This document shows, one piece after another, positions 46,044-54,565 of a DNA stretch of 64,000 nt. The stretch's first letter is position 1. Each line of letters opens with the position of its first letter. This DNA is from Azoarcus sp. L1K30. Lineage in GTDB: Bacteria; Pseudomonadota; Gammaproteobacteria; Burkholderiales; Rhodocyclaceae. Both the position numbers and the translations under genes were made by a program. Location of the stretch: assembly GCF_018122735.1 (NCBI RefSeq), contig NZ_JAGRRD010000001.1:4894533-4958532 (forward strand), given 5' to 3'. The notes beneath the pieces are model-generated. The model saw nothing but the letters and a program-made list of their open reading frames with translations, was not told the DNA's origin and searched no databases.

Positions 46044-47024
46044 ATGCGCGCCCTGATCTGTAACGAATTTGCCCCGCTCGAAGCGCTCCGTGTCGGCGAC
46101 TTGCCCGAACCGCGGCCCGCCGCCGGCGAGGTCACGATCCGCGTGTGCGCGGCCGGCATCAACTTCTACGACACCCTGATCGTGCAGGGCAAATATCAAG
46201 TCAAACCCCCGTTCCCGTTCTCGCCCGGCGGCGAAGTGGCGGGAGAGGTTGTGGCGGTGGGCGAGGGCGTCAGTCACGTCCGCCCCGGCGACCGCGTATG
46301 CGCCTTCACTTCCTATGGCGGCTATGCCCAGGTGTGTCGCACCAAGGCCAGTCAGACCTGGCCTTTGCCCGAAGCGGTGCCTTTCGACGCCGCCGCGGCC
46401 GGCCTGGTGACCTATGGCACCGCCTGGTTCGGCCTGCATGACCGCGCCCGCATGAAGGCTGGCGAAACCGTGCTTGTGCTCGGGGCAGCCGGCGGCGTCG
46501 GCCTGGCGGCCGTGCAGATCGCCAAGGCCGCCGGCGCGCGCGTGATCGCCGCAGCCGGCAGTGCCGAACGTCTCGCCCTGTGCCGCGAACACGGCGCGGA
46601 CGATCTGATCGACTACACCACGACCGATCTGAAGGATGCGGTGAAGGCGGCCACCGGCGGCAACGGTGCCGACATCGTCGTCGACGTCGTCGGTGGCGCC
46701 TATACCGAGGCTGCACTGCGCGCCACGGCGTGGCGCGGGCGCATCCTTATCATCGGCTTCGCCGCCGGCGAGATTCCGCGCATTCCGGCCAACCTGCTGC
46801 TGCTCAAGGGCTGCGACATGGGCGGCGTGTTCTGGGACGAGCTGATGCGGCGCGAACCCGCCGAGGCCGCACGCCAGGTGGCCGCCGTGCTCGCCTGTTT
46901 TGCCGACGGCAGCCTCAAACCCCCAATCACCCGTGCCTGCACCCTCGACGGTGCCGTCGCCGCGATGCAGGCGCTGGCCGCACGGCAGGTGGCGGGCAAG
47001 TTGATCGTACTGCCGCAAGACTGA
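46044..47024 (+). CDS. NADPH:quinone oxidoreductase-like MDR protein
   Basis: Zinc-free medium-chain dehydrogenase of 326 aa. GroES-like N-domain (AGINFYDTLIVQGKYQVKPPFPFSPGGEVAGEVVAVGEGV) and Rossmann domain LVLGAAGGVGLAAVQIAKAAGARVIAAAGS; GGAYTEAALRATAWRGRILIIGFAAGEIP follows. The zinc-binding Cys/His residues of alcohol dehydrogenases are absent, as in quinone/enone reductases. In the box operon it could reduce an enoyl side product or detoxify epoxide-derived quinones (inference). CCGGAG precedes ATG 46044. Confidence 0.85.
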   Translation: MRALICNEFAPLEALRVGDLPEPRPAAGEVTIRVCAAGINFYDTLIVQGKYQVKPPFPFSPGGEVAGEVVAVGEGVSHVRPGDRVCAFTSYGGYAQVCRTKASQTWPLPEAVPFDAAAAGLVTYGTAWFGLHDRARMKAGETVLVLGAAGGVGLAAVQIAKAAGARVIAAAGSAERLALCREHGADDLIDYTTTDLKDAVKAATGGNGADIVVDVVGGAYTEAALRATAWRGRILIIGFAAGEIPRIPANLLLLKGCDMGGVFWDELMRREPAEAARQVAAVLACFADGSLKPPITRACTLDGAVAAMQALAARQVAGKLIVLPQD

Positions 47025-47091
47025 ATCACAACACACAACACACAACACCGACAAATCAAGGGCACCCCCGCCCCAGCAACGGAGAATCATC

Positions 47092-47259
47092 ATGGCTCAA
47101 TATCAATGCAGCGCCTGCTACTTTCCCTACGACGAAACACTCGGCCTGCCCGACGAAGGCATTGCGCCGGGCACGCTGTGGGCCGACGTGCCGGAAGATT
47201 TCGTCTGTCCCGACTGCGGCACGCCGAAGTCGAACTGGATGCAATACCAGCCGGAATGA
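47092..47259 (+). CDS. Rubredoxin
   Basis: Small electron carrier of 55 aa, easily missed because of its length. It begins MAQYQCSACYFPYDETLGLP; the two rubredoxin CxxC pairs are CSAC and CPDC, in the order YQCSACYFPYDE and PEDFVCPDCGTPKSNW, with 33 residues between the pairs, normal for the family. WADVPEDFVCPDC is the typical second half. GGAG lies 8 bases before ATG 47092. It would shuttle single electrons in the cytoplasm; in a box operon the partner could be BoxB, an oxygen-stress system or another reductase. Confidence 0.93.
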   Translation: MAQYQCSACYFPYDETLGLPDEGIAPGTLWADVPEDFVCPDCGTPKSNWMQYQPE

Positions 47260-47278
47260 GTCGGCAGGGCGGCGATTC

Positions 47279-47860
47279 CCGGGTTGGGTGATGGGTTTCA
47301 ACAGTGGCCCAAACCCATCCCCATCCTGTCCTGAGGGCCGGCTTTGCACAGCCGCCCCGCTCTGGCGGCGCGAAGCGATGCTTCACGAAACCCCGCCGCC
47401 TGAACGACAGCGCGTCTTCGCGCTGGCTACCGGGTTGGGGTGAGGATGGGTATCGTTGGCGGCACTTGAAACCCATCCCCATCCTGTCCTTCCCCTTGAA
47501 GGGGAAGGGACCTGCTAATGAGGTTCCGATGGGCAGATTTTGCTCCCTTGCCTTCAAGGGGGTGAAGGCGGGGTTTCGGCGAGCATCGCTCGCTGCCGGC
47601 GTAGCGAAGCGGAAGCTCCCGGACGTGACGGAAAGCGCCCTCCCCTTCAAGGGGAGGGCTGGGGTGGGGATGGGTTTCGAGGGCTTGCCACAAAACCCAT
47701 CCCCATCCTGTCCGGAGGGCCGGCTTTGCACAGCCGCCCCGCTCTGGCGGCGCGAAGCGATGCTTCACGAAACCCCGCTGCCGCCCCCTTGAAGGGGAAG
47801 GTACCTGCTACTGAGGTTCGGGGCCCCCGTCTGCCCTACTCCTTGAAGGAGGAGGCGCGC
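47279..47860. repeat. Mosaic intergenic repeat array, copy D
   Basis: Nearly 600 bases of repeat modules fill most of the 746-base gap between rubredoxin and the PaaH-like gene. An 86-base module (starting aaacccatccccatcctgtc, ending gcttcacgaaaccccgc) occurs twice, at 47311-47396 and 47693-47778. Other modules: gaacgacagcgcgtcttcgc (47402-), ttccccttgaaggggaaggg followed by acctgctaatgaggttc (47490-; again 47786-), cggggtttcggcgagcatcg (from 47569), and cctccccttcaaggggaggg (47639-). Each is shared with copies B or E. Frames of 70-110 codons here only reflect the repeats. Confidence 0.88.
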
Positions 47861-48005
47861 CGTTTCGTACCTCGAACATACCAAGGCAAGGGGCCTGCCA
47901 ATAGAAGAAGTGTAGTTCGGATGGATTCACCCTCATGTTGGAAAGGCGCGACGTCATCCACTCATCGCCCATTCAATTCGATCAACAAACACAAGGATGT
48001 TGCAC

Positions 48006-49553
48006 ATGGCTGCTCTGGCCACTTCCACAAAGGTTGCAGTGATTGGCGCCGGTGCCATGGGCAGCGGCATTGCCCATGTTGCCGCGCGCGCCGGACACAC
48101 GGTCTATCTGTACGACATGAATGCCGACGCCGTGGCACGAGGCAAGGCCGGGATCGAAAAGGACCTGCGTTTCCTTGTCGGCAAGGGCAAGCTTGCCGAG
48201 GCCGAGTGCGCAGCCACGCTGGCGCGGGTCGTGTCGAGCAGCCGGATCGAGGATCTGGCCGACGCCGGCCTGCTGATCGAGGCCATCGTCGAGAACCTGG
48301 AGATCAAGCAGAAGCTCTTCCGTCAGCTCGAGGACATGGTCGGCGCCGAGGCTATTCTCGCGACCAATACCTCGTCGCTGTCGATTACCGCGATGGGGGC
48401 GGCGCTCACGCGTCCGGCCCGGCTCGCCGGCCTGCATTTCTTCAATCCGGCGCCGCGCATGGCGCTGGTCGAGATCGTCTCCGGCCTCCCCACCGATGCA
48501 GAAGTGGCCACCACGCTCTATGACACCGCCAGGGCCTGGGGCAAGGTGCCGGTGCGGGCGACCTCCACCCCGGGCTTCATCGTCAACCGGGTGGCACGGC
48601 CGTACTATGCCGAAGGCTTGCGTGTGCTCGCCGAGCGCGCGGCGACACCGGCCACGGTGGATGCGATCCTGCGTGAGGCCTGCAACTTCCCGATGGGGCC
48701 ATTCGAACTGATGGACCTGATCGGCCACGATGTGAACTACGCGGTGACCCGCTCCGTGTTCGATGCCTATTTCGGTGACAAGCGGTTTACGCCCAGTCTG
48801 ATCCAGCAGGAACTGGTGCTGGCGGGGCGGCTCGGGCGCAAGTCTGGGCAGGGCTTCTACGACTATCGTGACGGGGCCGTAAAGCCCGTCGCTACAACGG
48901 AATCGCCCGCCGTCGCGGTTCGCGCCGTGACCGCTATCGGGCACCTGGGCGTGGCCGAAGCGCTGCTTGCCCGCTTCGAGGCCGCAGGCATCGAGGTCAG
49001 GCGCGAGGCCGGCGAGGGGAGCGGATGTCTCCGCATCGGTGCGGCTCGACTCGCACTGTCCGACGGGCGCACAGCAACCCGCCGCGCGGCCGAAGAGGTC
49101 ACGCCCGACCTGGTCCTGTTCGACCTCGCGCGCGACTACGCGTTGACACCGCGGCTGGCACTCTCGCGCGCGGATCAGTGCGGCGAGCAGGCATGGTGCG
49201 ACGCGGTCGGCACCTTGCAGGCGACCGGCATCGCGGTGAGCCGCGTCGATGATATTCCCGGGCTGCTAGCCTTGCGCACCGTTTGCATGCTGGCAAACGA
49301 GGCTGCCGACGGCGTCGTGCAGGGCATTGCCTCTGCCGCCGACATCGACACCGCCATGCGCTACGGCACCAACTATCCGGAAGGGCCACTGGCATGGGCT
49401 GGTCGCATGGGGGCAAGTTTCGTGACCCGCGTACTCTTAAACTTGCGCGAACACTATGGTGAGGAACGCTATCGGGTGTCGCCCTTGCTGCTACGCTGCG
49501 CCCAAGGCGGCAGTGATTTACTGAGTGCGGAGGGCCAGAGCCCGGCGATCTGA
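48006..49553 (+). CDS. paaH: 3-hydroxyadipyl-CoA dehydrogenase (PaaH type)
   Basis: NAD-dependent dehydrogenase of 515 aa with a duplicated C-terminal domain. Rossmann site VAVIGAGAMGSGIAHVAARAG; catalytic His in RLAGLHFFNPAPRMALVEIVSG; first C-domain TPGFIVNRVARPYYAEGLRVL...FPMGPFELMDLIGHDVNYAV; second C-domain ending YGTNYPEGPLAWAGRMG. This layout matches PaaH/PaaC of the phenylacetate route, which forms 3-oxoadipyl-CoA; in the box pathway the same product is needed for the thiolase. ATG 48006 has AAGGA 8 bases upstream; an ATG at 47997 is too close to that site. Confidence 0.9.
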   Translation: MAALATSTKVAVIGAGAMGSGIAHVAARAGHTVYLYDMNADAVARGKAGIEKDLRFLVGKGKLAEAECAATLARVVSSSRIEDLADAGLLIEAIVENLEIKQKLFRQLEDMVGAEAILATNTSSLSITAMGAALTRPARLAGLHFFNPAPRMALVEIVSGLPTDAEVATTLYDTARAWGKVPVRATSTPGFIVNRVARPYYAEGLRVLAERAATPATVDAILREACNFPMGPFELMDLIGHDVNYAVTRSVFDAYFGDKRFTPSLIQQELVLAGRLGRKSGQGFYDYRDGAVKPVATTESPAVAVRAVTAIGHLGVAEALLARFEAAGIEVRREAGEGSGCLRIGAARLALSDGRTATRRAAEEVTPDLVLFDLARDYALTPRLALSRADQCGEQAWCDAVGTLQATGIAVSRVDDIPGLLALRTVCMLANEAADGVVQGIASAADIDTAMRYGTNYPEGPLAWAGRMGASFVTRVLLNLREHYGEERYRVSPLLLRCAQGGSDLLSAEGQSPAI

Positions 49554-49627
49554 GCGGACGCCGGGAGAGGGGGACGGTCCATTCCGCGAGTGTCTCGCGC
49601 CGGCGTGTGGAGCGACTATTCTCAAGT

Positions 49628-49678
49628 GAGCAATAATCCCGTATTGTTGCTCCATGAGAAATTTAGATTCCTTAAATT
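49628..49678 (+). promoter_or_regulatory. Inverted repeats in the formate dehydrogenase upstream region
   Basis: gagcaa (49628-49633) pairs with ttgctc (49647-49652), and inside it caata (49631-49635) with tattg (49642-49646). A second, AT-rich repeat aattta / taaatt lies at 49660-49665 and 49673-49678. They sit 60-110 bases before the formate dehydrogenase start and could be operator and promoter sites; no regulator is identified. Confidence 0.35.
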
Positions 49679-49737
49679 AACTTTAATCGCGCCCTCGACA
49701 GACCGGGCGCGCCAGTCATTCCGAAGGGAAAACATCG

Positions 49738-51447
49738 ATGCTCGTCAAAGCCGGCTCGCGTCGCGGCCCCAATCGTCCGCCTCTTCCTGAATCCGCCCGC
49801 GCGGCGGCACAGGCAGCGCTTGCCGGCGAGACGCCGCGCCGCGACCGCCTGATCGAATATCTGCACCGCCTGCAGGACGCCCACGGTGCGCTGTTCGCCG
49901 ATCACCTCGCCGCACTGGCAGAGGCGATGAAGCTGGCGCAGGCCGAGGTGTATGAAGTCGCGACCTTCTATCACCACTTCGATGTCGTGGCCGACGGCGA
50001 GGCCGCGCCGCCCCTGCTCACCGTGCGCGTATGCGATTCCCTCACTTGCGCCATGCACGGCGGTGTCGAACTGGCCACGGGGCTCCAGGGCCGGCTCGGG
50101 GCCGATGTCCGCGTGCAGCGCGTGCCCTGCGTCGGGCGTTGCGACTGCGCGCCGGTGGCCGTAGTGGGGCAGAACCCGGTGGTGCAGGCCAACGCCGACA
50201 AGGTTGCGGCGGCGGTGGATGCGAATGACCGCGTCGAGCCCGCGCCCGACATCATCGATTTCGAAGCTTACCGGGCCGCGGGTGGCTATCGGCTGTACGA
50301 GTCGGTCTGCAGTGGCGAGCATGGAGCCGAAGAGATCCTCGCCGTACTCGACACCGCCATCCTGCGTGGACTGGGCGGTGCGGGTTTTCCAGCTGCGCGC
50401 AAGTGGCGCACGGTGATGGCGCAGCCGGCGCCGCGCAACATGGCGGTCAACATCGACGAGGGCGAACCCGGCACCTTCAAGGACCGCCACTACCTCGGCC
50501 GCGACCCGCACCGTTTCATCGAAGGCATGCTGATTGCCGCGCGTGTGGTCGGCATCGCCGCGATCTGGATCTACATCCGCGACGAGTACCCGGCCCTGCG
50601 TCAGATGCTCAATGCCGAACTCGACAAGGTGCGCGCAGCCTGGCCCGAACTGCCGCCGATCGAGGTGCGCCGCGGCGCCGGCGCCTACATTTGCGGCGAA
50701 GAGTCGGCGATGATCGAATCCATCGAAGGCAAGCGCGGCATGCCACGCCTGCGTCCGCCCTATGTCGCGGAGGTTGGCCTGTTTGGGCGGCCCACGCTGG
50801 TGCACAACCCGGAAACCCTGTGGTGGGTGCGCGACATCGTCGACACCAGCCTGGTGCAGGGCTATGACTGGCTGGAAAAGCGTGGTCGCAACGGTCGCCA
50901 GGGCCTGCGCAGCTTCTCGGTCAGCGGGCGGGTGGCCAAGCCCGGGGTGATCGTTACCGATGCCGGCATCACCGTGCGCCAGCTCATCGACGAACACTGC
51001 GGCGGCATGTTGCAGGGGCACGAACTCTATGGCTACTTTCCCGGCGGTGCCTCGGGCGGCATGCTGCCGGCGAGCCTGGCCGACGTACCGCTCGACTTCG
51101 ACACCCTCGCGCCCTACGGCTGCTTCATCGGCTCGGCCGCCATCGTCGTGTTCTCCCAGCACGACAAGGCACGCGTGCTGGCCGAGAACGCGATGCACTT
51201 TTTCGCTCATGAATCCTGTGGTCAATGCACGCCCTGCCGCGTCGGCACGGCCAAGGCTGCCGGCCTGATGGCGGCACCCGAATGGAATGCGCCGCTGCTC
51301 GACGAACTCGGCAGTGCGATGATGGACGCCTCGATCTGCGGCCTCGGCCAGGCCGCGCCCAACCCGGTGCGCTCGGTGCTGCGCTACTTCCCGCACGAGG
51401 TCGGCGCCACGCCATCTGATTTTCGCGCGGAGGAGGGCGCAGCATGA
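49738..51447 (+). CDS. NAD-dependent formate dehydrogenase diaphorase subunit, NuoE-NuoF fusion (FdsG+FdsB)
   Basis: Protein of 569 aa. Residues ~1-165 are a NuoE/FdsG-like domain with 2Fe-2S cysteines in VCDSLTCAMHG and VPCVGRCDCAP. The rest is NuoF/FdsB: RGLGGAGFPAARKW and NIDEGEPGTFKDRHYLG (FMN/NAD sites), AYICGEESAMIESIEGKRG, an SLBB region, and the 4Fe-4S motif ESCGQCTPCRVGTAKA. The two are separate subunits in most soluble formate dehydrogenases. It passes electrons from the catalytic subunit to NAD+. The stop overlaps the next start (ATGA). AAGGGA precedes ATG 49738. Confidence 0.9.
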   Translation: MLVKAGSRRGPNRPPLPESARAAAQAALAGETPRRDRLIEYLHRLQDAHGALFADHLAALAEAMKLAQAEVYEVATFYHHFDVVADGEAAPPLLTVRVCDSLTCAMHGGVELATGLQGRLGADVRVQRVPCVGRCDCAPVAVVGQNPVVQANADKVAAAVDANDRVEPAPDIIDFEAYRAAGGYRLYESVCSGEHGAEEILAVLDTAILRGLGGAGFPAARKWRTVMAQPAPRNMAVNIDEGEPGTFKDRHYLGRDPHRFIEGMLIAARVVGIAAIWIYIRDEYPALRQMLNAELDKVRAAWPELPPIEVRRGAGAYICGEESAMIESIEGKRGMPRLRPPYVAEVGLFGRPTLVHNPETLWWVRDIVDTSLVQGYDWLEKRGRNGRQGLRSFSVSGRVAKPGVIVTDAGITVRQLIDEHCGGMLQGHELYGYFPGGASGGMLPASLADVPLDFDTLAPYGCFIGSAAIVVFSQHDKARVLAENAMHFFAHESCGQCTPCRVGTAKAAGLMAAPEWNAPLLDELGSAMMDASICGLGQAAPNPVRSVLRYFPHEVGATPSDFRAEEGAA

Positions 51448-54233
51448 CGACCCTCACCACCGACACCATCGCCTTCGAACTCGACGGCAAGACCATCGAC
51501 GCCGAGCCGGGCGAAACCATTCTGCTCGCCGCCCGCCGCGCCGGCGTCGACATCCCGCATCTGTGCTACACGGACGGCCTGCGTGCCGACGGCAACTGCC
51601 GCGCCTGCGTGGTCGAGATCGACGGCGAGCGCGTGCTCGCCCCGTCGTGCTGTCGTGCGCCCAAGCCCGGCATGAAGGTCCGGGCCGCAAGCGAGCGCGC
51701 CCGCGCCTCGCAGCGCATGGTGCTCGAACTGCTGCGTGCTGATGTCGCACCCGAAAGCGAGAAGACCGACTCCGAGCTCGCCTATTGGTGCGACCAGCTC
51801 GGCGTCGGCGCCAGTCGCTTCGCGCCACGCCAGCAGCCTGCGACCGACACCAGCCACCCCGGCATTGCGGTGAACCTCGCCGCCTGCATCCAGTGCAATC
51901 GCTGCGTGCGTGCCTGTCGCGAAGAGCAGGTCAATGACGTCATCGGCTACGCCCACCGTGGCGAAGCCTCGAAGATCGTGTTCGATCTCGACGTGAGCAT
52001 GGGCAGCTCCACCTGTGTCGGCTGTGGCGAATGCGTGCAGGCCTGTCCGACCGGTGCGCTGCTGCCGGCCACGGTCGGCGCCATTGCTGCTGCAACGGAG
52101 CGTGTTGCCGAGGTGAAGCCCCCGCGCTTCGTCCCCACGCGCAAGGTCGATTCGCTGTGCCCCTTCTGTGGTGTCGGCTGCCAGCTCACCTATCACGTGG
52201 CCGGCGAGGGCGCCGCACAGAAGATCGTCTTCGCCGAAGGCCGCAACGGCCCGGCCAACGCCGGTCGCCTGTGCGTCAAGGGCCGCTACGGTTTCACCTA
52301 CAGCCGCAACCGCGAGCGCCTCACCGTGCCGCTGATCCGCAAGCCCGGCATCCCCAAGGGGGTGAATCTCGATCCGGCCAACCCGCTCGCCGCCTTCCGC
52401 GAAGCCACGTGGGAAGAGGCGCTCGACTTCGCCGCCAGCGGGCTCGCCCGCATCAAGCGCGAGCACGGCCCGCAGGCGCTGGCCGGATTCGGCTCGGCCA
52501 AGGGCAGCAACGAGGAGGCCTACCTGTTCCAGAAGCTGGTGCGCACCGGCTTCGGCACGCACAACGTTGACCACTGCACCCGCTTGTGCCACGCCTCATC
52601 GGTGGCGGCGCTGCTCGAAGGCATCGGCTCCGGCGCGGTGTCCAACCCGGTGCGCGATGTCGAGTTTGCCGACCTGATGATCGTCATCGGTGCCAACCCG
52701 GCGGCCAATCACCCGGTGGCGGCAAGCTTCATCAAGAACGCCAGCGAGCGCGGATCGAAGCTGGTGATGATGGACCCGCGCCAGACCCCGCTCGCGCGAC
52801 ACGCCTGGCGCACGCTGCAGTTCCGCCCCGACGCCGACGTCGCGCTGCTACTGTCGATGGCCTGTGTGATCATCGAAGAAGGACTCACCGATCCGGCCTT
52901 CATCGCTGCTCGCACCGAAGGCTTCGATGCCTTCCGCGACGCCGCATTGCAGTACCCGCCAGAGCGCATGGCGCCGATTACCGGCATCGACGCCGACACC
53001 GTGCGCGAAGTCGCCCGCGCCTACGCCCGCGGCCCCAACAGCATCATCTTCTGGGGCATGGGGGTGTCGCAGCACACCCACGGCACCGACAATGTGCGCT
53101 GCCTGATCGCACTGGCGCTGATGACTGGCCAGATCGGCCGCCCCGGCACCGGACTGCATCCGCTGCGCGGGCAGAACAATGTGCAGGGCGCGTCCGACGC
53201 CGGCCTCATCCCGATGATGTTCCCCGACTACCAGCGCGTGGCAGAGCCCGGCGTGCGCGCGCGTTTCGAGGCGCTGTGGGAGACGACGCTGCCCTCCGAG
53301 CCCGGCCTGACCGTGGTCGAGATCATGGATGCCGCCGCCGCCGGGCGCATCCGAGGCATGTATATCGAAGGCGAAAACCCGGCGATGTCCGACCCCGACC
53401 TCGAGCACGCCCGTGCCGCGCTCGCCGGGCTCGAGCATCTGGTGGTGCAGGACATTTTCCTTACCGAAACCGCGATGCTTGCCGACGTCGTGCTGCCCGC
53501 TTCCAGCCTGTACGAGAAGACCGGCAGCTTCACCAACACCGACCGCCTGGTGCAACTGTCGCAGCCGGTACTGCCGCTGCCCGGCCAGGCGCGTCAGGAC
53601 TGGTGGATCATCCAGCAGATCGCGCAGCGCATGGGGTTGGCCTGGGATTACGCCGGCCCGGCCGGCATCTTCGCCGAGCTCACCCGCGCCATGCCCAGCT
53701 ATGCCGGCATCACCTGGGCCGCGCTCGAAGGCGAGGGCGCCGTGGTGGCACCTAAAGTAGCGGTGGATGTCCCGTCGCAGCCGGTGCTGTTCCAGTCCGA
53801 CTTCCCCACCCCGAACGGCCTCGGCCGCTTCGTCCCGGTCACGCCGCTGCCCGCGGCCGAGCTGCCGGATGCCGATTTTCCGCTGGTGCTCATCACCGGG
53901 CGCGTACTCGAGCACTGGCACACCGGCAGCATGACCCGCCGCGCCGATGTGCTCGACGCGCTCGATCCGCAGCCGTGGTGCGGCATGCATCCGGATGACA
54001 TGACGAACGCAGGCCTCGCGCATGGGGACCGGGTGGTGCTCGAAACCCGTCGCGGGCACATCGAACTGGAAGCCCGTGCCGACGAAGGCGTCCAGCCCGG
54101 TTCGGTGTTCATGGCCTTCTGCTACGTCGAGGCCGCCGCCAACCTGCTCACCCAGCCCGCCCTCGACCCCTTCGGCAAGATTCCCGAGTTCAAATATTGC
54201 GCGTTGCGGGTGAGGCAGGCTTGTATGCACTGA
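51444..54233 (+). CDS. NAD-dependent formate dehydrogenase catalytic (molybdopterin) subunit
   Basis: Molybdo-iron-sulphur enzyme of 929 aa. Clusters in order: 2Fe-2S (CYTDGLRADGNCRACVVE...SCC), two 4Fe-4S ferredoxin motifs (CIQCNRCVRACREEQ; CVGCGECVQACPTGA), then the 4Fe-4S of the Mo domain (LCPFCGVGCQ...GRLCVKG). The active-site region is VDHCTRLCHASSVAALLEG, with Cys (codon tgc, not TGA) as Mo ligand next to the conserved His. GQNNVQGASDAGLIPMMFPDYQ and the C-terminal VLITGRVLEHWHTGSMTRR bind the pterin guanines. Oxidises formate to CO2; BoxC releases formate, so the two steps link. The FdsC and FdsD accessory genes usual in fds operons are not seen. Confidence 0.92.
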   Translation: MTTLTTDTIAFELDGKTIDAEPGETILLAARRAGVDIPHLCYTDGLRADGNCRACVVEIDGERVLAPSCCRAPKPGMKVRAASERARASQRMVLELLRADVAPESEKTDSELAYWCDQLGVGASRFAPRQQPATDTSHPGIAVNLAACIQCNRCVRACREEQVNDVIGYAHRGEASKIVFDLDVSMGSSTCVGCGECVQACPTGALLPATVGAIAAATERVAEVKPPRFVPTRKVDSLCPFCGVGCQLTYHVAGEGAAQKIVFAEGRNGPANAGRLCVKGRYGFTYSRNRERLTVPLIRKPGIPKGVNLDPANPLAAFREATWEEALDFAASGLARIKREHGPQALAGFGSAKGSNEEAYLFQKLVRTGFGTHNVDHCTRLCHASSVAALLEGIGSGAVSNPVRDVEFADLMIVIGANPAANHPVAASFIKNASERGSKLVMMDPRQTPLARHAWRTLQFRPDADVALLLSMACVIIEEGLTDPAFIAARTEGFDAFRDAALQYPPERMAPITGIDADTVREVARAYARGPNSIIFWGMGVSQHTHGTDNVRCLIALALMTGQIGRPGTGLHPLRGQNNVQGASDAGLIPMMFPDYQRVAEPGVRARFEALWETTLPSEPGLTVVEIMDAAAAGRIRGMYIEGENPAMSDPDLEHARAALAGLEHLVVQDIFLTETAMLADVVLPASSLYEKTGSFTNTDRLVQLSQPVLPLPGQARQDWWIIQQIAQRMGLAWDYAGPAGIFAELTRAMPSYAGITWAALEGEGAVVAPKVAVDVPSQPVLFQSDFPTPNGLGRFVPVTPLPAAELPDADFPLVLITGRVLEHWHTGSMTRRADVLDALDPQPWCGMHPDDMTNAGLAHGDRVVLETRRGHIELEARADEGVQPGSVFMAFCYVEAAANLLTQPALDPFGKIPEFKYCALRVRQACMH

Positions 54234-54565
54234 ATTAATCAACTTGATTTGTCAATCCACTATTTTCCGAGGAGAGTGTAAAACCAGGTCAAGAGTGTGA
54301 TTTTTGTCACACATGGCATTGAACAATGGCGACGTCGTGAGGATGGGAATTGAAGCGCCTGCCTTCAGCGGCTATAAAACAGGTATTCATCGGCGTTCGA
54401 CGCGATCTTAGAAATGCGCTGATGCCGATGCAGAACAACAGGAGGAGCGGAGCGGGTTCTCCCACTGGCACTGCGGCACGGAGATGTCTTCATCTGTGGC
54501 CACGGGGCGTCGTTGGCCACGAACTCCCCGATCGCATGGATTTCACCCCGAGGGGGCGTCAGCGC
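54234..54565. other. Regulatory region before the sigma-54-type regulator
   Basis: 332 bases between the formate dehydrogenase and regulator coding starts. It holds aatcaa-c-ttgatt (54237-54249) and the CRP-like box at 54295-54312. The frame of the regulator stays open back to 54350, but the extra residues are not conserved-looking. Confidence 0.45.
54295..54312. promoter_or_regulatory. CRP/Vfr-type binding site
   Basis: gtgtga-tttttg-tcacac: perfect match to the TGTGA-N6-TCACA consensus of CRP-family regulators. It is about 255 bases before the chosen regulator start (ATG 54566), or 40-130 bases before alternative starts, and 60 bases after the formate dehydrogenase stop. Confidence 0.6.

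Noticed and set aside
47090..47768. Repeated peptides such as MKHRFAPPERGGCAKPALRT in frames at 47.1-47.8 and 57.1-57.4 kb
   Set aside because: They come from the repeat modules of arrays D and E; the same peptide recurs because the DNA repeats, and there is no ribosome site.
51444..54233. Selenocysteine formate dehydrogenase
   Set aside because: The active-site residue is encoded by tgc (Cys), with no in-frame TGA.
54244..54255. ttgatttgtcaa as an FNR/ANR box
   Set aside because: The half-sites are two bases too close (12 instead of 14 bases) for an FNR dimer.
54350..54565. N-terminal extension of the sigma-54-type regulator
   Set aside because: The extra 72 residues are basic and unstructured-looking, lack a good ribosome site at most starts, and overlap the likely promoter region; kept only as an alternative.
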